Below are positions 11,756 through 22,610 of a stretch of DNA of 64,000 bases, in pieces. Source of the DNA: Epichloe hybrida (taxonomy: Eukaryota > Ascomycota > Sordariomycetes > Hypocreales > Clavicipitaceae). Positions within the stretch are counted from its first letter, which is position 1. The number at the start of each line of letters is the position of its first letter. Made by a program: the position numbers and the translations under genes. The stretch lies in contig JAFEKR010000016.1 in assembly GCA_019022495.1 (NCBI GenBank), forward strand, positions 806,001 to 870,000. The letters run 5' to 3'. Under the pieces are notes generated by a model. It saw only the letters and a list, made by a program, of their open reading frames with translations. It made no database searches and was not told the origin of the DNA.

Positions 11756-12384
11756 GGCGGGCTTGAATGCAGGAAGCCAAAGTCGCTGCGACGATGCAAT
11801 AGATATGAAAGCCTGTGTAAGAACGTAGGCGAAGAAGAGATGGGGCGCTTGATCTAAGACCGATTGCGGCGTCTTGTTGATGGGTGATTTCTAGCAATGC
11901 TGGAGGGGGCGAATAAGCGCGAGAGTTGGAGAGTCGGCCTCCATTTCGATACCGGGCTGGACAATGGCCCAGTCGTAGCGCTCTACATGACAACCACCCC
12001 ACTCGAAGCATTTTCAAAACCTTTAATTTTGGCTTGAAAGTTAGCTATATCTCTTCTCCCTTTTACGACACAATTAGCAACATTAGTGTTAGCTCGCTTG
12101 GCGGAGGCACTTAGCCGTTATCGTGAGCACACGACGAATTAAATCACACATTAGAGAAAATCAAAGTCACTACATGAATGCCAACTTGATGCTTTTTTTT
12201 TCTTTCAACCACCAAGGAGGGTATGCAGTCTTAACGACGGCAGAAGACCAGCGCTTCCAGCCCTGTCCCCATTGTATCATGCAGTCCCTTTTGTCCTAAT
12301 GAACACCAAAGCAATCAACCATTCCCCTCAAAGAAAGATCCTTGCCGAATCGCGCAGTAAGTCAAACCATTGTCATGAAACCAT
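11756..12384. other. Intergenic region between NDUFAF3-like and eL34 genes
   Basis: Holds the promoter of the NDUFAF3-like gene and the 3' UTR of the eL34 gene, both on the minus strand. No other coding evidence was seen. Confidence 0.5.
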
Positions 12385-13075
12385 TTATTTCTTCTTCTGG
12401 CTCTGCTCTTGCTCTTTCAACACCTTCTTGACAATCTTTTGTTCCTCGATCAAGAAAGCGCGAACAATGCGATCACGAACGCAACCACCGCATCTCGAAC
12501 CGCCGTAGGCGCGCTGAACAGTCTTCTGTGGCTTCGAGATTTGGGAGTACTCGCGAGGTCGGAGGGCCGGGATCTATTCAAAAGTCTCGTTAGTAATTGC
12601 ACTAGGGTTACTTGAGCGCTCCTTCAATACAAGGAACAAGAAAGACAAGTCGGCTCAGTCGCTACTGTCTTCAGCCATGCTGCCCGTCATATCGCCCCAC
12701 GTCGGTAATTTTGTCATCGATCACCAAGGACAAAACAACTTGCAGCCAGAGTTTGACTTGTCATCCACATATACCAGCTCCAGCCGTATACCTCAATTCG
12801 TCCCCGATCAAGAACTTACGCCGATCAATTTGGAACCACAGTCGCCGCACTTGGGGACAGTGCCACGCTTCTTAATGTGCAGCAGTCGAAGCTCGCCACC
12901 GGGAGTCTTGACGACACGTGTGCGGTTAGATCGGGTGTTGTAGCTAACGATGATGTATTAGTTGAGTGGTTCGGGATGTTCGAAATATAACATCCTGAAC
13001 GATTCTGATCATTGAACTAGATTGGGTGATAACTAACCCGTTGCGGCGGCGGTAGGTAACTCGTTGAGGTGCCAT
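12385..13075 (-). CDS. RPL34: 60S ribosomal protein eL34
   Basis: Exons 13075-13038, 12943-12820 and 12573-12385 encode 116 aa; all phases close. The protein begins [18 protein letters not shown] and carries the zinc-ribbon Cys pairs KCGDCGSK and RCGGCVRD expected of eukaryotic eL34. It ends in a Lys-rich tail. It is a structural component of the cytosolic large ribosomal subunit. Two introns within such a short gene, the first after only 38 coding nt, are typical of fungal ribosomal protein genes. No motif of a conventional ribosomal-protein promoter could be confirmed by eye. Confidence 0.97.
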
Positions 13076-13887
13076 TGTTGCTTGTCGTGCTGGGAGTGTA
13101 CAATGAGGATCTCACCAAGGAACGACGGTTTTCGAGATTTGGGTAAAATTTGTGTGGGTGGAAAGATGGATTGTGCCCGCTAACCCGACGAATCAGAGTG
13201 ACTCTATCCTGAAGTCTGACCCATATTTGGTCACGTGATATGTGTTTGCCTGTTGAAGCTTGGTGTGGAGCACTGGATGATACGCCTTATCGTTGCTCCG
13301 TTCTCCTGCATAATCTACTAGCACACCGCGCATATTTCTGTAGCTTTCCTATCAATATTCCAGTGCGCGATTTTCTTTCCCTGATACCCATGATAGGATA
13401 GCTCCATATCTTACGGGAGAATGGGCGCTCGTGGAGAAACTGACAAGTGAAGTCTGCGTACGTACCTACCTGCCAGGTAGGTTTATACCTTGGATAGATC
13501 TTGTGAAGTTAATCCATGTTCACCTGGCTCGGTATAGCCAGCATCTCTTGTGTATAACGAGTACTTGTATTGAGTCCGATGTGTTGACAATAACCCTCAA
13601 CGAACTATATAAAATGGTTTAAAAATTCAATACCTGAGGTACATATGTAGTAGGAAAGAAGGTAGGTATGTGAATGGAATTACATTATCATCATCCTACA
13701 AATGAACCAGTTTGCTGTCACCTGGTGTGTCAAAACCCAGAGACTGGGCCAACCACTTTGGAAGACTCTGGGTGAGTAGATAAGAAAATTATTCATTACC
13801 ACTTTCGGAATGGCTTTGGTAAACGCCTAAATTGTACCCAACGCCGAACCACCAGAATACAAAGTGAGAGTAAAATGAAAAACTTGG
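13076..13887. other. Intergenic region, promoter of the eL34 gene
   Basis: Non-coding. It contains a short hairpin ACCTACC-tgcca-GGTAGGT near 13465-13483 and further TACCTACC-like words near 13660. AT-rich stretches occur around 13600-13680. It should contain the eL34 promoter. Confidence 0.45.
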
Positions 13888-14391
13888 TCATTCCTTGTCC
13901 ATCTTAAACCAATCTGGGTGGTCCGTATGCCGCCATGGTTTGATACCCAAAGGATCCTCTCGTTCACTCTTCTCAACATGTGCAAATATTTGTTTGCTTG
14001 TCTCATCTCTCATGAGGTCCGTAAATTCCTTGATATCTATTTGAGCGTCGTTCACTGCTTTCACGAACGAATTGAAAAGAGCATCAGCTGCATTATTTGT
14101 CTCATTAGTTTGCCTTGTTCCTGATAATCCACCTTTGGGGACTCACGCGATGGTTGCTTTTGGACCAAGGGGTCCAGAATTTTAGGAATCGTGCCTCTGA
14201 GTAGCCGTGCCTAAAATAGTTCAAGATCAATATAACCGAGACCCTATGCCTAATAAGAGGAAGCGTACATCACGGCTGGACTGTACCTTGATGTATAGGA
14301 GTTTGAGTCGTTTCATAGCTTGGCCCAATTGGACCTTGTCCATGGTTGCGTTACTGACTGTGTCAGCGACTGCTTCTGACCTGTCAACCAT
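13888..14391 (-). CDS. Small conserved-looking hypothetical protein
   Basis: Proposed exons 14391-14287, 14210-14147 and 14087-13888 give 122 aa with phases 0, 1 and closure at TGA. Splice sites are good (GTACAG/TTTTAG and GTGAGT/ATGCAG, the second intron with a CTAATG branch). The product is alpha-helical and polar, with the core MKRLKLLYIKARLLRG and a C-terminal tail IKPWRHTDHPDWFK. The open frame extends upstream of the chosen Met (to about 14469, reading SSHRTTLLHSAADIM). An upstream exon with the true start is therefore possible, for instance after a CCTAG acceptor near 14432. I do not recognise the family; size and helical content would suit a subunit of a nuclear complex, but that is a guess. 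Confidence 0.6.
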
Positions 14392-15135
14392 GATATCTGC
14401 AGCAGAGTGCAAGAGTGTTGTCCGATGCGAGCTAGGCGAAGTCGGATATATATTGTTTGGAGCGAATGGCTAGGGCTGATCAATCAATCGATGACTTTGT
14501 CGTGATGATTGCAGGGAGTCGAGGGAGTGTGGGGGTGATTAACTTGGAGTCTGGTGATCTGAAACATGACAAAAAAAGACCCTTCCGAACCAGTCGACGT
14601 ACAAACTTCGACACAAAGTTCAAATGAAAGAAAAGGAAAAAAGCCGCACAGATATATTGAGAGAACAGGATTCGTGCCCAGATAATAAGCTTTCGGCGCT
14701 TACTTTTCGTTCATTGCCTTGATCTAGTCAAAAACGAGAGATTCGTTTACACCAGACCTCTTGAATACTTACTGTGTCTCTGTGTCTCTGTGCACGTCGC
14801 GTCCAGTCCAGTCTGACAGTGCTCCGCCACTGCGCCGCCACCACTGAACGCAATGTGAGTGGCTAAAGCCCAATCATTTCCTTCCCTTCCCAAGTTCAAG
14901 TTGATGACAGTGCGGATTAGAAATCCTCACAGCCCAACATTTGCCCATTGCATCAATCGCGACAAGGATATACTGTCTCTAAACACACGGCATTCAGTCA
15001 AGGATTGCTTCTGCGACTCTATCACCTACGGCAAAACAGGGTGATTGTTTTTGCAGAGAGCTTTATCTCAACTTCTCAACCACTCTTCCCCCCTCTCACG
15101 AGGACGTCGCGCCATCGCGACCCAATTGTTCTATT
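14392..15135. other. Divergent region between the small unknown gene and the FAR1-like gene
   Basis: Likely shared upstream region of two divergent genes. It may also hold a first exon of the small minus-strand gene. TGTGTCTC direct repeats occur near 14774-14790. No independent gene was seen. Confidence 0.45.
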
Positions 15136-15759
15136 ATGCCAAATACGCCGCCGCCAGCTCTTCTACCTCCTCCGGAAGGAATATTCCGGTCCTTCGATGA
15201 CCTGATGGCCTCAGTACAAAGAGTCGCAAAAGACCAGGGATACGGAATTGTCAAACTTCGTGCGTCGAATTATCGCGACGGAAAGCCTACGCGTTACGAC
15301 CTGGTATGCGATCGGGGAGGTGTAAAGTATAACAGTACAGCAAAGAAGCGCAATCCTTCCACGCGCAAGATCGACTGCCCTTTCCGTGCAAAGGCTGTTT
15401 GCGAAGTACAGCTCGGAAATCAATGGAGATTCGCTCTGCAGGAACCTCGCCACAACCACGAACCTCGCATCCCTTCTGGAACGCCCGGACAGGAGAACGC
15501 ACCACTTGCAACGACCATCCGTTCTTTCACCAATAAGCTGGACCGACTCAGCCATGATATGGCGCAAGGGTTCATGCGTATCGAGCAACGACTGGAGAAT
15601 ATAGAAAAACGCATGGAAAATCTTGAGGCTCGCGCTGGGGGCTACGAGCCGCGATTCCAATCGATCGAGTCACGGTTGCAAAACATGGAAGGGCCACGGA
15701 TGGATGGCATCGGGATGGATGACGTCGAAACGCGTCTGCTAGCCTCTACGGTCATGTAG
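15136..15759 (+). CDS. FAR1-like DNA-binding domain protein, possibly transposase-derived
   Basis: Single exon, 207 aa. After a Pro-rich start, residues ~15-115 match the FAR1/WRKY-GCM1-type zinc-binding domain. They read SFDDLMASVQRVAKDQGYG, then a basic strand-rich core with Cys at VCDRGGV and IDCPFRAKAVC, then the His pair in EPRHNHEPR (a CCHH zinc set). A coiled-coil tail follows (about 130-190) with heptad-like repeats IEQRLENIEKRMENLEAR and IESRLQNME, suggesting dimerisation. FAR1 domains are the N-terminal DNA-binding part of MULE transposases. Here no transposase catalytic region follows, so this looks like a domesticated DNA-binding protein (inference). Codon use looks like that of neighbouring host genes and there are no RIP-type stops. 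Confidence 0.8.
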   Translation: MPNTPPPALLPPPEGIFRSFDDLMASVQRVAKDQGYGIVKLRASNYRDGKPTRYDLVCDRGGVKYNSTAKKRNPSTRKIDCPFRAKAVCEVQLGNQWRFALQEPRHNHEPRIPSGTPGQENAPLATTIRSFTNKLDRLSHDMAQGFMRIEQRLENIEKRMENLEARAGGYEPRFQSIESRLQNMEGPRMDGIGMDDVETRLLASTVM

Positions 15760-18700
15760 GATGACGACCAGGGTGCTCCTTGAGCTGTTAATTTGCGCAT
15801 GAATGGGCTTCTTCGAGTCTGGCTGCTGCTCGAACATGACCACGGGGATTGCCCAATCTTGGAGCACAATGTAGGCATGCTTCTGTATAATGTCTTATGA
15901 CTCAGCACAATGCAGTATCATATTGCATCGCATTGACTCCCCAAGCCTGGTTGCTTCGGGTTCGATATCTTGTCTTATAAATGCTCAAGGATCTGGAACT
16001 TGAACTGTATTTTGATCCGCGCAGACCGTTGCTCTTTTCGTCTGAAAGCTTTACGATTCCCCAAGACATTATCATGGAAGAGTATGTCAACGGCGTTCCG
16101 GAAATCTACCCAGGTTATGTATTTTGTCAGCAGTTGGTAGTTCAGGGTTAAGTTTCCTTGAGGGTCGCCGGCATATATCAGAGGCAATCTTTCAACTGTC
16201 TGTGATGCTCCTAGTGAGCACTGGCTCTGGAATTTTGGGTATTTCATGGACCTGGGATGCGTTGAGGAAAGCCATCGCCATCGCATTGCTATGTAAAACA
16301 ATCGTACCAAAGGAGTCTAGAGAGTTCCGCATGATTTTACAAATGTCCCCAACGTATCGCGAAATGCTCGTTCATTTCCAAAATATCGTCTGGAGGAGCC
16401 TATTGACAGTATGAAGCCCCCCCATACCAGAGGACAAATGAATTTTCGATTAATGCTTCTGTAGTACCATCAAGTTGGCAAGCGCAAGCCTTTTGGTAAA
16501 AGCACAAGTTGCAGAGGCCACAGCGTCAGGAGCCAGTTTCTACGAACGATATTTTTCTGTGAAGACAGATGAAACATAACATTTAGCGACTTCATTGGTG
16601 ATATTATCGATGAATTTGGCCGTCACAGCGGAATAGACCAAAACCTCAACACATTTTTTGATACTCTTATACTCTCTCAAGGGCACTGAAATCCCCTATC
16701 GCCATTCAAGGTGGGCCAGAGTGAACTGAACCATGCCGCAATCTGGATACTTTACACCAATACGAGTACTAATGGTGCTGAGTACATTTTCTTAATCCCC
16801 CAGTAGCATATGCTCGCAGTACTAGGTGTGTTCATAAAAATCAATGTAGACATCGAATGCGCGCATCCCCATAGCACCCATGATGGCCCGCTAAAGTTTT
16901 TTTCACACGGCTGTGCAATGACAGAGGTGATATTCCCAGTTCACATACGGATTACAGACCCATGTACTTGGCCGGTCATGATTTGTTGCGGCTGACAGGC
17001 TGAAGCCTCTGCTTTACACGCTGTGCAGAAAACACTAAATGACCCCGGCCTATAAAGTAGAGACGCTATGTGCCATCAATAAAATGGTTAGTCACAGTTG
17101 AGTGACCACAAGAGACGACAAATATATCCTAATCATATAGAAGGTTCATCTCCTCCGCTTAAAACAATGGCCGAGAGAGAACCGCACGATGACTTCGTCA
17201 AACAAGTGATGGCCACAGTCAGCATTGCTATTGTACGCACCAATTGACAGACGCCTTCAACATGATGAAGATTTCGGAAGGCATTTCCAATACACAATCC
17301 TGGATGGATACATTGGCTAAATCAGGTCAGCCGATTAGCTAGGGATAAAAGAAAATGCGGCACAGCATGGGCAATACGTAAACATGCAGTAGTAACTAAG
17401 CCTACAACGGAAGGGGTCCCTACCAATCCGTAAAAAGTTATAGCATAATTATTATCAAGACCTATTAGTTATAAATAAGTCAGGATCTTTATTGATCATA
17501 GTCTTTATATATGATACAAGAAACCCTAGAGGTACCTTTTCAAGGGGAAAACACATGAAAAGGTACTTATGATTGAAAAAGTTACTACTGCATGTTTACG
17601 TATTGCAAAATGGGATCAACTTCCAATTCCATGACGTAGCAAATATGAGCATGATTCCTGAACTATTTATGGCCCATGGCACAAATCTTGACAGCATCCA
17701 GTCTCCTTATAGATCGATACAAGCTGATTATCCTGGCGTCGAGAATTTTTGGAGCGCTTGATATGTGAATATGAGGGTGATTACGCTGTGATGAAGCATG
17801 TCTAAAACGGCAACTCACCTCAAGCAAGCTTTGCCTAAGGGAGTTCTGTGTTCAAATTAAGATTGCAATCGCTTCCGCCGTGGTATCAGACTGGTTTCAA
17901 GCCTGTGCAAGCTGGAATGTGCGGAGTCTGGTGTAGTCGGGCGAAACAAGACGACACTGACGCAGGGCGGCAGGGAGGCAGGGAGGCTGGGAGGCAACCC
18001 ACATGGCACGTTAAACTTGCTGAAACAAACACGCAATCAGGTGCGCTACTTCCTATTAACGCCACCTCGCACCTATAGCATACGTGGCACAGCCATAGGA
18101 GAGCTACATGTACGGATCCGTAGTGATCGAGATTACAGCCACAGCCACCTCGACCTCCTGACCATGCAAGCTGTCGACCATGTTGCTACAAAAATATCAT
18201 AGTCCAACCATGGCACTTCCTTTAGACACCAACGACAGACGTCGCATTGGAAATACAACCTACGACGACCCTGTATACCCTCCTGATAAAGAGTCTGGAG
18301 ATATCAAATCGCACCAAATCTGACACGGCTTAAGCCACTGCTATATGTACGTCTGCCTACCCGGGACACTATTCGAGAGCCCTTTGGATGCACCGTTGGC
18401 AAAGACCTTCAGAAACTGACTTTCGTCACAGGATAAAGGGCTCTCCAAATCTGTGCCATCCGACTACAAACATTGTGCCGCAGCTATGGGGCTTTCTTTG
18501 TCGCGTTTTTTTGGGGGCAAGCATTTCGGCACCAGCGTCCACGTTGACAAACATGGCGTGAGGCGTGGGCCATGGCGGTTCTCCTTGGGCAAATACAGCT
18601 GCTTCCGGTCCTGAACTGCGTCGAATGGCGATGGAGACATTCAACGACTGTATCACTGATGGGTTGTCGATACACTATACATAGGCATTGACCGATTATG

Positions 18701-19313
18701 GCGCTCATGTGGAAAGAACAGAACCAGTTTGAGGTAACGGGATTGTTCGATGCGAATCTGTGTCCTTTCACCAGAGCAACGTTAGCGTAAATCACTAGAG
18801 TATGAATCCACAAAAAAATCATCTTAGAGCATTGGAAGTATTGGAAAATTATTATTATGTCTGGTACGCACTCCGTAAGCCTGGCGCCTTCTGTGGGTAG
18901 GTACGTGGTGGATGTGCTATGAGTGGTGACAAAGCAGCAAGAGGCCGCTACCTTGACGACCCGCAGTATGCATCTATCCAGACTAGAATGGCTCTGAAGC
19001 TCTGAACAGCACCCGAAGCTCTGGGCGTCTCGCGGAAGCTCGCCCTGAGCTGGCATTCTGGGAGATAGGACCAGTCCTCGTCATCATTAATAATTTCTGT
19101 CCGTCGCAAAACATTAACAGCACACCACACACCAGGCGGTAATATCTTCCTGGATGTGCTCATCTCCTCAATATATTGAAGCGTCATCGCTATGACTCAA
19201 GTATCATCAGATTCTCATGCTACTCTGATCCTCTGAATCAGACTTGCTCGCGAGTGCCTAAGTTGTCAGCATTTATTGGGATTGGCAAGGACGGGATTCT
19301 ACCTCGCAGCGTC
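15760..19313. other. Gene-poor region upstream of RAD9
   Basis: About 3.5 kb without a convincing complete gene. Short protein-like pieces exist: a 56-codon plus-strand frame at 15981-16151 (containing SFTIPQDIIMEEYVNGVPE) and a start near 18210 (MALPLDTNDRRRIGN). Neither could be joined into a full model. An inverted-repeat element lies at 17371-17606. A 12-bp palindrome TACGGATCCGTA is at 18111-18122, and a short GGCAGGGAGG repeat is near 17970. It may hold decayed genes. Confidence 0.4.
17371..17606. repeat. 236-bp inverted-repeat (MITE-like) element
   Basis: Perfect 27-bp inverted arms lie at 17371-17397 and 17580-17606, with outer end GCAATACGTAAACATGC. The interior is AT-rich, non-coding and about 180 bp. 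A second nested hairpin lies just inside the right arm: GTACCTTTTCA at 17532-17542 and its complement at 17556-17566. No clear target duplication borders the arms. The size and structure fit a MITE or a large hairpin; no related full-length transposon is visible in this window. Confidence 0.7.
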
Positions 19314-20879
19314 ATGGCCATTCTGTCATTCACTCTCAGCGAAGAAGGCGTGTCCACGTTTCGAGACGCACTCATCTGCCTCAACAAATTCAGCGATGAA
19401 GTCTCTCTGGAAGCAAGGAAAGACTCAGTAAGAAGTCATCCCTATTCTACTTAATGAAACAGTTGGGAAGCTAAGTTGAATTCCTGCCCAGTTTGTACTT
19501 ACTACGCTGAACAATTCCAAATCGGCATATGCCAGCTTTAAATTTGCCACCAATCGGTTTTTTTCCAAGTATCAATTTAAACCGACGGGCCAGTTTCGGG
19601 ATCGTTTTTACTGCATGTTATATATTCGAGTCAGTCCTTTCACGAGTGAGCTTCCGCTGTCACGTTGAGATGCTCTGTACACTGTGCCTAGTGTACTGAG
19701 GATTCTGGCACCACACATGTTACCGGGCTAATTATCGTCGACTAGGCCCTCGTCTCTCTTTTCCGTACTCGATCTAGTCCAGATAGTCAACGTGACGCGG
19801 AGAAACAAACTTTCATCGATAGATGCGATATCGTCATCGAAAACGGAGAAGGCGTCAAAAGTCGGTTTACCGTTCGCATTGTGTTCCGAAACGGGCTTAC
19901 GTCGACACATCGCTTGCCATTCGAAGTTGCAGTACCCGTTCATGCAAAGTTCAGCAAACAGGACGCCCCACACCATTGGACAATTTCATCAAGAACTCTT
20001 CGTCAGCTCATGGACCATTTCGGGCCTGGCATCGAGTATTTGGACATCAATACTGACGGAGATCATGTTAATTTCACATGCTTCAGTGAGAAGACTGTCA
20101 GTGAGGATGGTATGACACTACTTTAGTTATGGATTGACGACGACTTAATACTGACATCAGCCCAAGCGGTACTGAAGAAGCCACTACAAACATCTATTGC
20201 TGTTGAAGTTGATGAATTTGACGACATTGACGTTGAGGACAAGCTACACATCGTCATATCCGTTAAAGACTTCCGAGCGATTATTCAACATGCAGGAGCA
20301 ACGGGAAATGCCATCTCTGCAAGGTATTCTCTGCCTGCAAAACCAATTCAACTGTCTTATTCAGGGGACGCCTTGTCGTGTGAATTTCTCGTCATGACGG
20401 TTGGGGAACGTGGAAGTAACCCCACTCAGAAAACCAAAAAGGGTCGTAACGGAGTTGGTAACAATGCAGGTCCCCGATTGGAAGCTGTTTCTCGTAGAAC
20501 GAGTGTTGCGCCATCCGAGGCCATCAACCATCCCGAAACCTACCAGGCTTCACAGTCCACGACTTCTCTAGTGAAACACGGCATGCCGAACCCGACCCCG
20601 CATTTGACTGCTGCTAGAGCCAGCGCTTCAAGAATGGGCGCTTTTGACTTAAGACCATCCCAAAAACCGCCACCCCCGACTATACGATCCGAGAGTCTCT
20701 TTGTGGATGACAGCGGGTGGGAGCCAGTCAGAGACGTAGATGAAGAAGTCGAAGAAGACGCAAGGCTGGAGTGGGATCATAGTGCTGATCCGGTAATTCA
20801 ATCCGCACCCTTCCTCCCCCCGCCCCCCCTGGTCGTGTATGAAGCTGACATAGAAAGAACCCATCTGCAATGCGAATGA
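19314..20879 (+). CDS. RAD9: DNA-damage checkpoint clamp subunit Rad9
   Basis: Exons 19314-19427, 19492-19629, 19746-20109 and 20161-20879 encode 444 aa, with every junction in phase. The first ~280 residues form the Rad9 PCNA-like fold. It starts MAILSFTLSEEGVSTFRDAL and includes SKYQFKPTGQFRDRFYCMLYIR, LPFEVAVPVHAKFSK and PIQLSYSGDALSCEFLVMT. The C-terminal ~160 residues are Ser/Thr/Pro-rich and disordered, as expected for the phosphorylated tail that recruits checkpoint adaptors. Rad9 forms the 9-1-1 ring with Hus1 and Rad1 and is loaded at damaged DNA. The gene converges with the Kti13-like gene (186 bp between stop codons). Confidence 0.92.
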
Positions 20880-21064
20880 GTAGTATAGAGGAACGCCATG
20901 CTGCAGGTCGCGGACGCCAAGAAGTACCCGAGGCCCAGTCAGAGACGGCAGTGCAGTCGACATACCTAGAGCCGACGCAAAAGCTTTCAGATGTGCAGAA
21001 TCTTGCTTTATTTCCCGATTGAAAAGGCCTCGATGTGGAGAAACAAAACAAAAGACAAGATTCA

Positions 21065-22156
21065 TCAGCGACGTCCGATACATATCCAGCTGGTGGCACA
21101 GCCGGCTCCAATCATCGCTATGCGAGAATCGGCAGGAATAAGTTTAGACGATGCAATCACATTCCAACGGCCCTTCACGTCGTTGTTGTCAACTTGAGGA
21201 CCGCAATTTCCATGTTCACCCCAACCCCATGAAAGCACGTCTCCGTCTTCTGATAAAGCAACAGCGTGCTCACTACCGATAGCGATCTGTTTGATGCCAG
21301 GTAAATTGGATGGGGGGAGCTGGCCATGATCATCTCTGCCCCAGCCCTTCAAAGTGCCATCCTCCATCAACACGTAAACAGCTCCCCATCCAGACCCGAC
21401 GTCGATCCACGAGGACACTGTCTTAGGACTGTTGGACACCATCCCCCACTTATCTGATCCTAATACACAAACGTGCCCAGTTTCAGGTGTGCTAAACAAG
21501 CATGTCGTTTCCTTTGTGCACACCGCACGATAGACTTTGAAATTGACGTTTATTTTGCGAGGTCCATAAGTGATCTCCGAAGGCTCCCCGAGCTGTGATT
21601 TACGGCAATTTCCCCAACCGTAGGCATCTCCGTTATCTAGCACTGCGACTACGTGGCCGATTGACGCAGCCAAGTCAATGACTTCAGTATTATGTGGTGG
21701 AAAATTTGGAAGGATGCTGGCAACTGGAGTCCGGACTATCAACTCGCCGGACCCCAGCTCTCCTCTCATACCTATTCCGAAACTGAACATTTTGGATCGT
21801 CTACCTTGAGCATCTCGCGAAACAACGAATGAGGCATCCCATGTGGCTGCAATCAAAGCAATGTCTCCTATTGTGTTCTTTTCTTCGTCTTGAACAAGAC
21901 GAATTTGCTGGAACGCTGGTATATCCGTTGAATTGTGGGAAATTCCACACGCTCCACTAGAGCCATCGCCGCTCCAGTACAGTTCACCAGATCGGGTCAG
22001 GACAAGAGTAAAATTGCCTCCGGCAGCGATGCTGATTACCTCGGCAGCCGGGTATCCTGGATTAAATCGAACTGGTTTGGGTACTGACACATCTTCCTTA
22101 TGGCCAATCCCTAACTGACCCGAGCCGTTGGATCCAATGGCGTAAATCGCTTGCAT
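21065..22156 (-). CDS. KTI13: RCC1-repeat protein Ats1/Kti13
   Basis: Single exon, 363 aa. The protein is a seven-bladed RCC1-type beta-propeller with repeated G-x-n-x-x-G-Q-L-G motifs (IYAIGSNGSGQLGIGH at the N-terminus, DAYGWGNCRKSQLG mid-protein, LKGWGRDDHGQL, and VLSWGWGEHGNCGPQ near the end). The short length, the opening YAIGSNG and the closing GWGEHGNCGPQ/GCATSWICI fit Saccharomyces Ats1/Kti13 better than true RCC1. Kti13 partners Kti11/Dph3 in diphthamide synthesis and Elongator-dependent tRNA wobble uridine modification. The assignment rests on motif similarity recalled for the yeast protein. Confidence 0.85.
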   Translation of the reverse strand: MQAIYAIGSNGSGQLGIGHKEDVSVPKPVRFNPGYPAAEVISIAAGGNFTLVLTRSGELYWSGDGSSGACGISHNSTDIPAFQQIRLVQDEEKNTIGDIALIAATWDASFVVSRDAQGRRSKMFSFGIGMRGELGSGELIVRTPVASILPNFPPHNTEVIDLAASIGHVVAVLDNGDAYGWGNCRKSQLGEPSEITYGPRKINVNFKVYRAVCTKETTCLFSTPETGHVCVLGSDKWGMVSNSPKTVSSWIDVGSGWGAVYVLMEDGTLKGWGRDDHGQLPPSNLPGIKQIAIGSEHAVALSEDGDVLSWGWGEHGNCGPQVDNNDVKGRWNVIASSKLIPADSRIAMIGAGCATSWICIGRR

Positions 22157-22610
22157 TTTGATACATCAAGTCGGTGACTCGGAAATTATCGAAATTGGGT
22201 TAAAGAAAACAGAAAGTTCAGAATAGCAGATAGCTCAAGAGCGCGGTGCGCGAGGCTGCCGACAGAGTTCGTCGGGTGGCATTCGTTTCGTTCACAATGG
22301 TACAATGTTGTTTCTCCGCAGCCGTGCAACCTTGTCGTCTGTTTAGTCAAAGTCATTAGTGGGGCCCTAGACGAAGCTGACGATTACATAATAGAAACCC
22401 ACCTTGCGGTACCTCTTAAGTAAGTTTTTTTTTCATCCCAGAACTTCGACTTTCCATTCTCGCCCTCCAGATTCAGCAGCTAGACATTGCTTCAGCCAAG
22501 TCTCGCTACATCCCACATTTGGTGCGAGTCTCACATGAACTCTACTGGTGTGAAGATGTGATCGCTGGTCCTTGTTTCTTGTTTCCCACCAGGACGTACA
22601 CATATGCACA
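22157..22610. promoter_or_regulatory. Shared divergent promoter of KTI13 and TYR1
   Basis: 454 bp separate the two divergent start codons. No other gene fits here. A T-run near 22425-22433 and pyrimidine-rich segments before TYR1 are consistent with a compact bidirectional promoter. No specific factor site is claimed. Confidence 0.5.
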
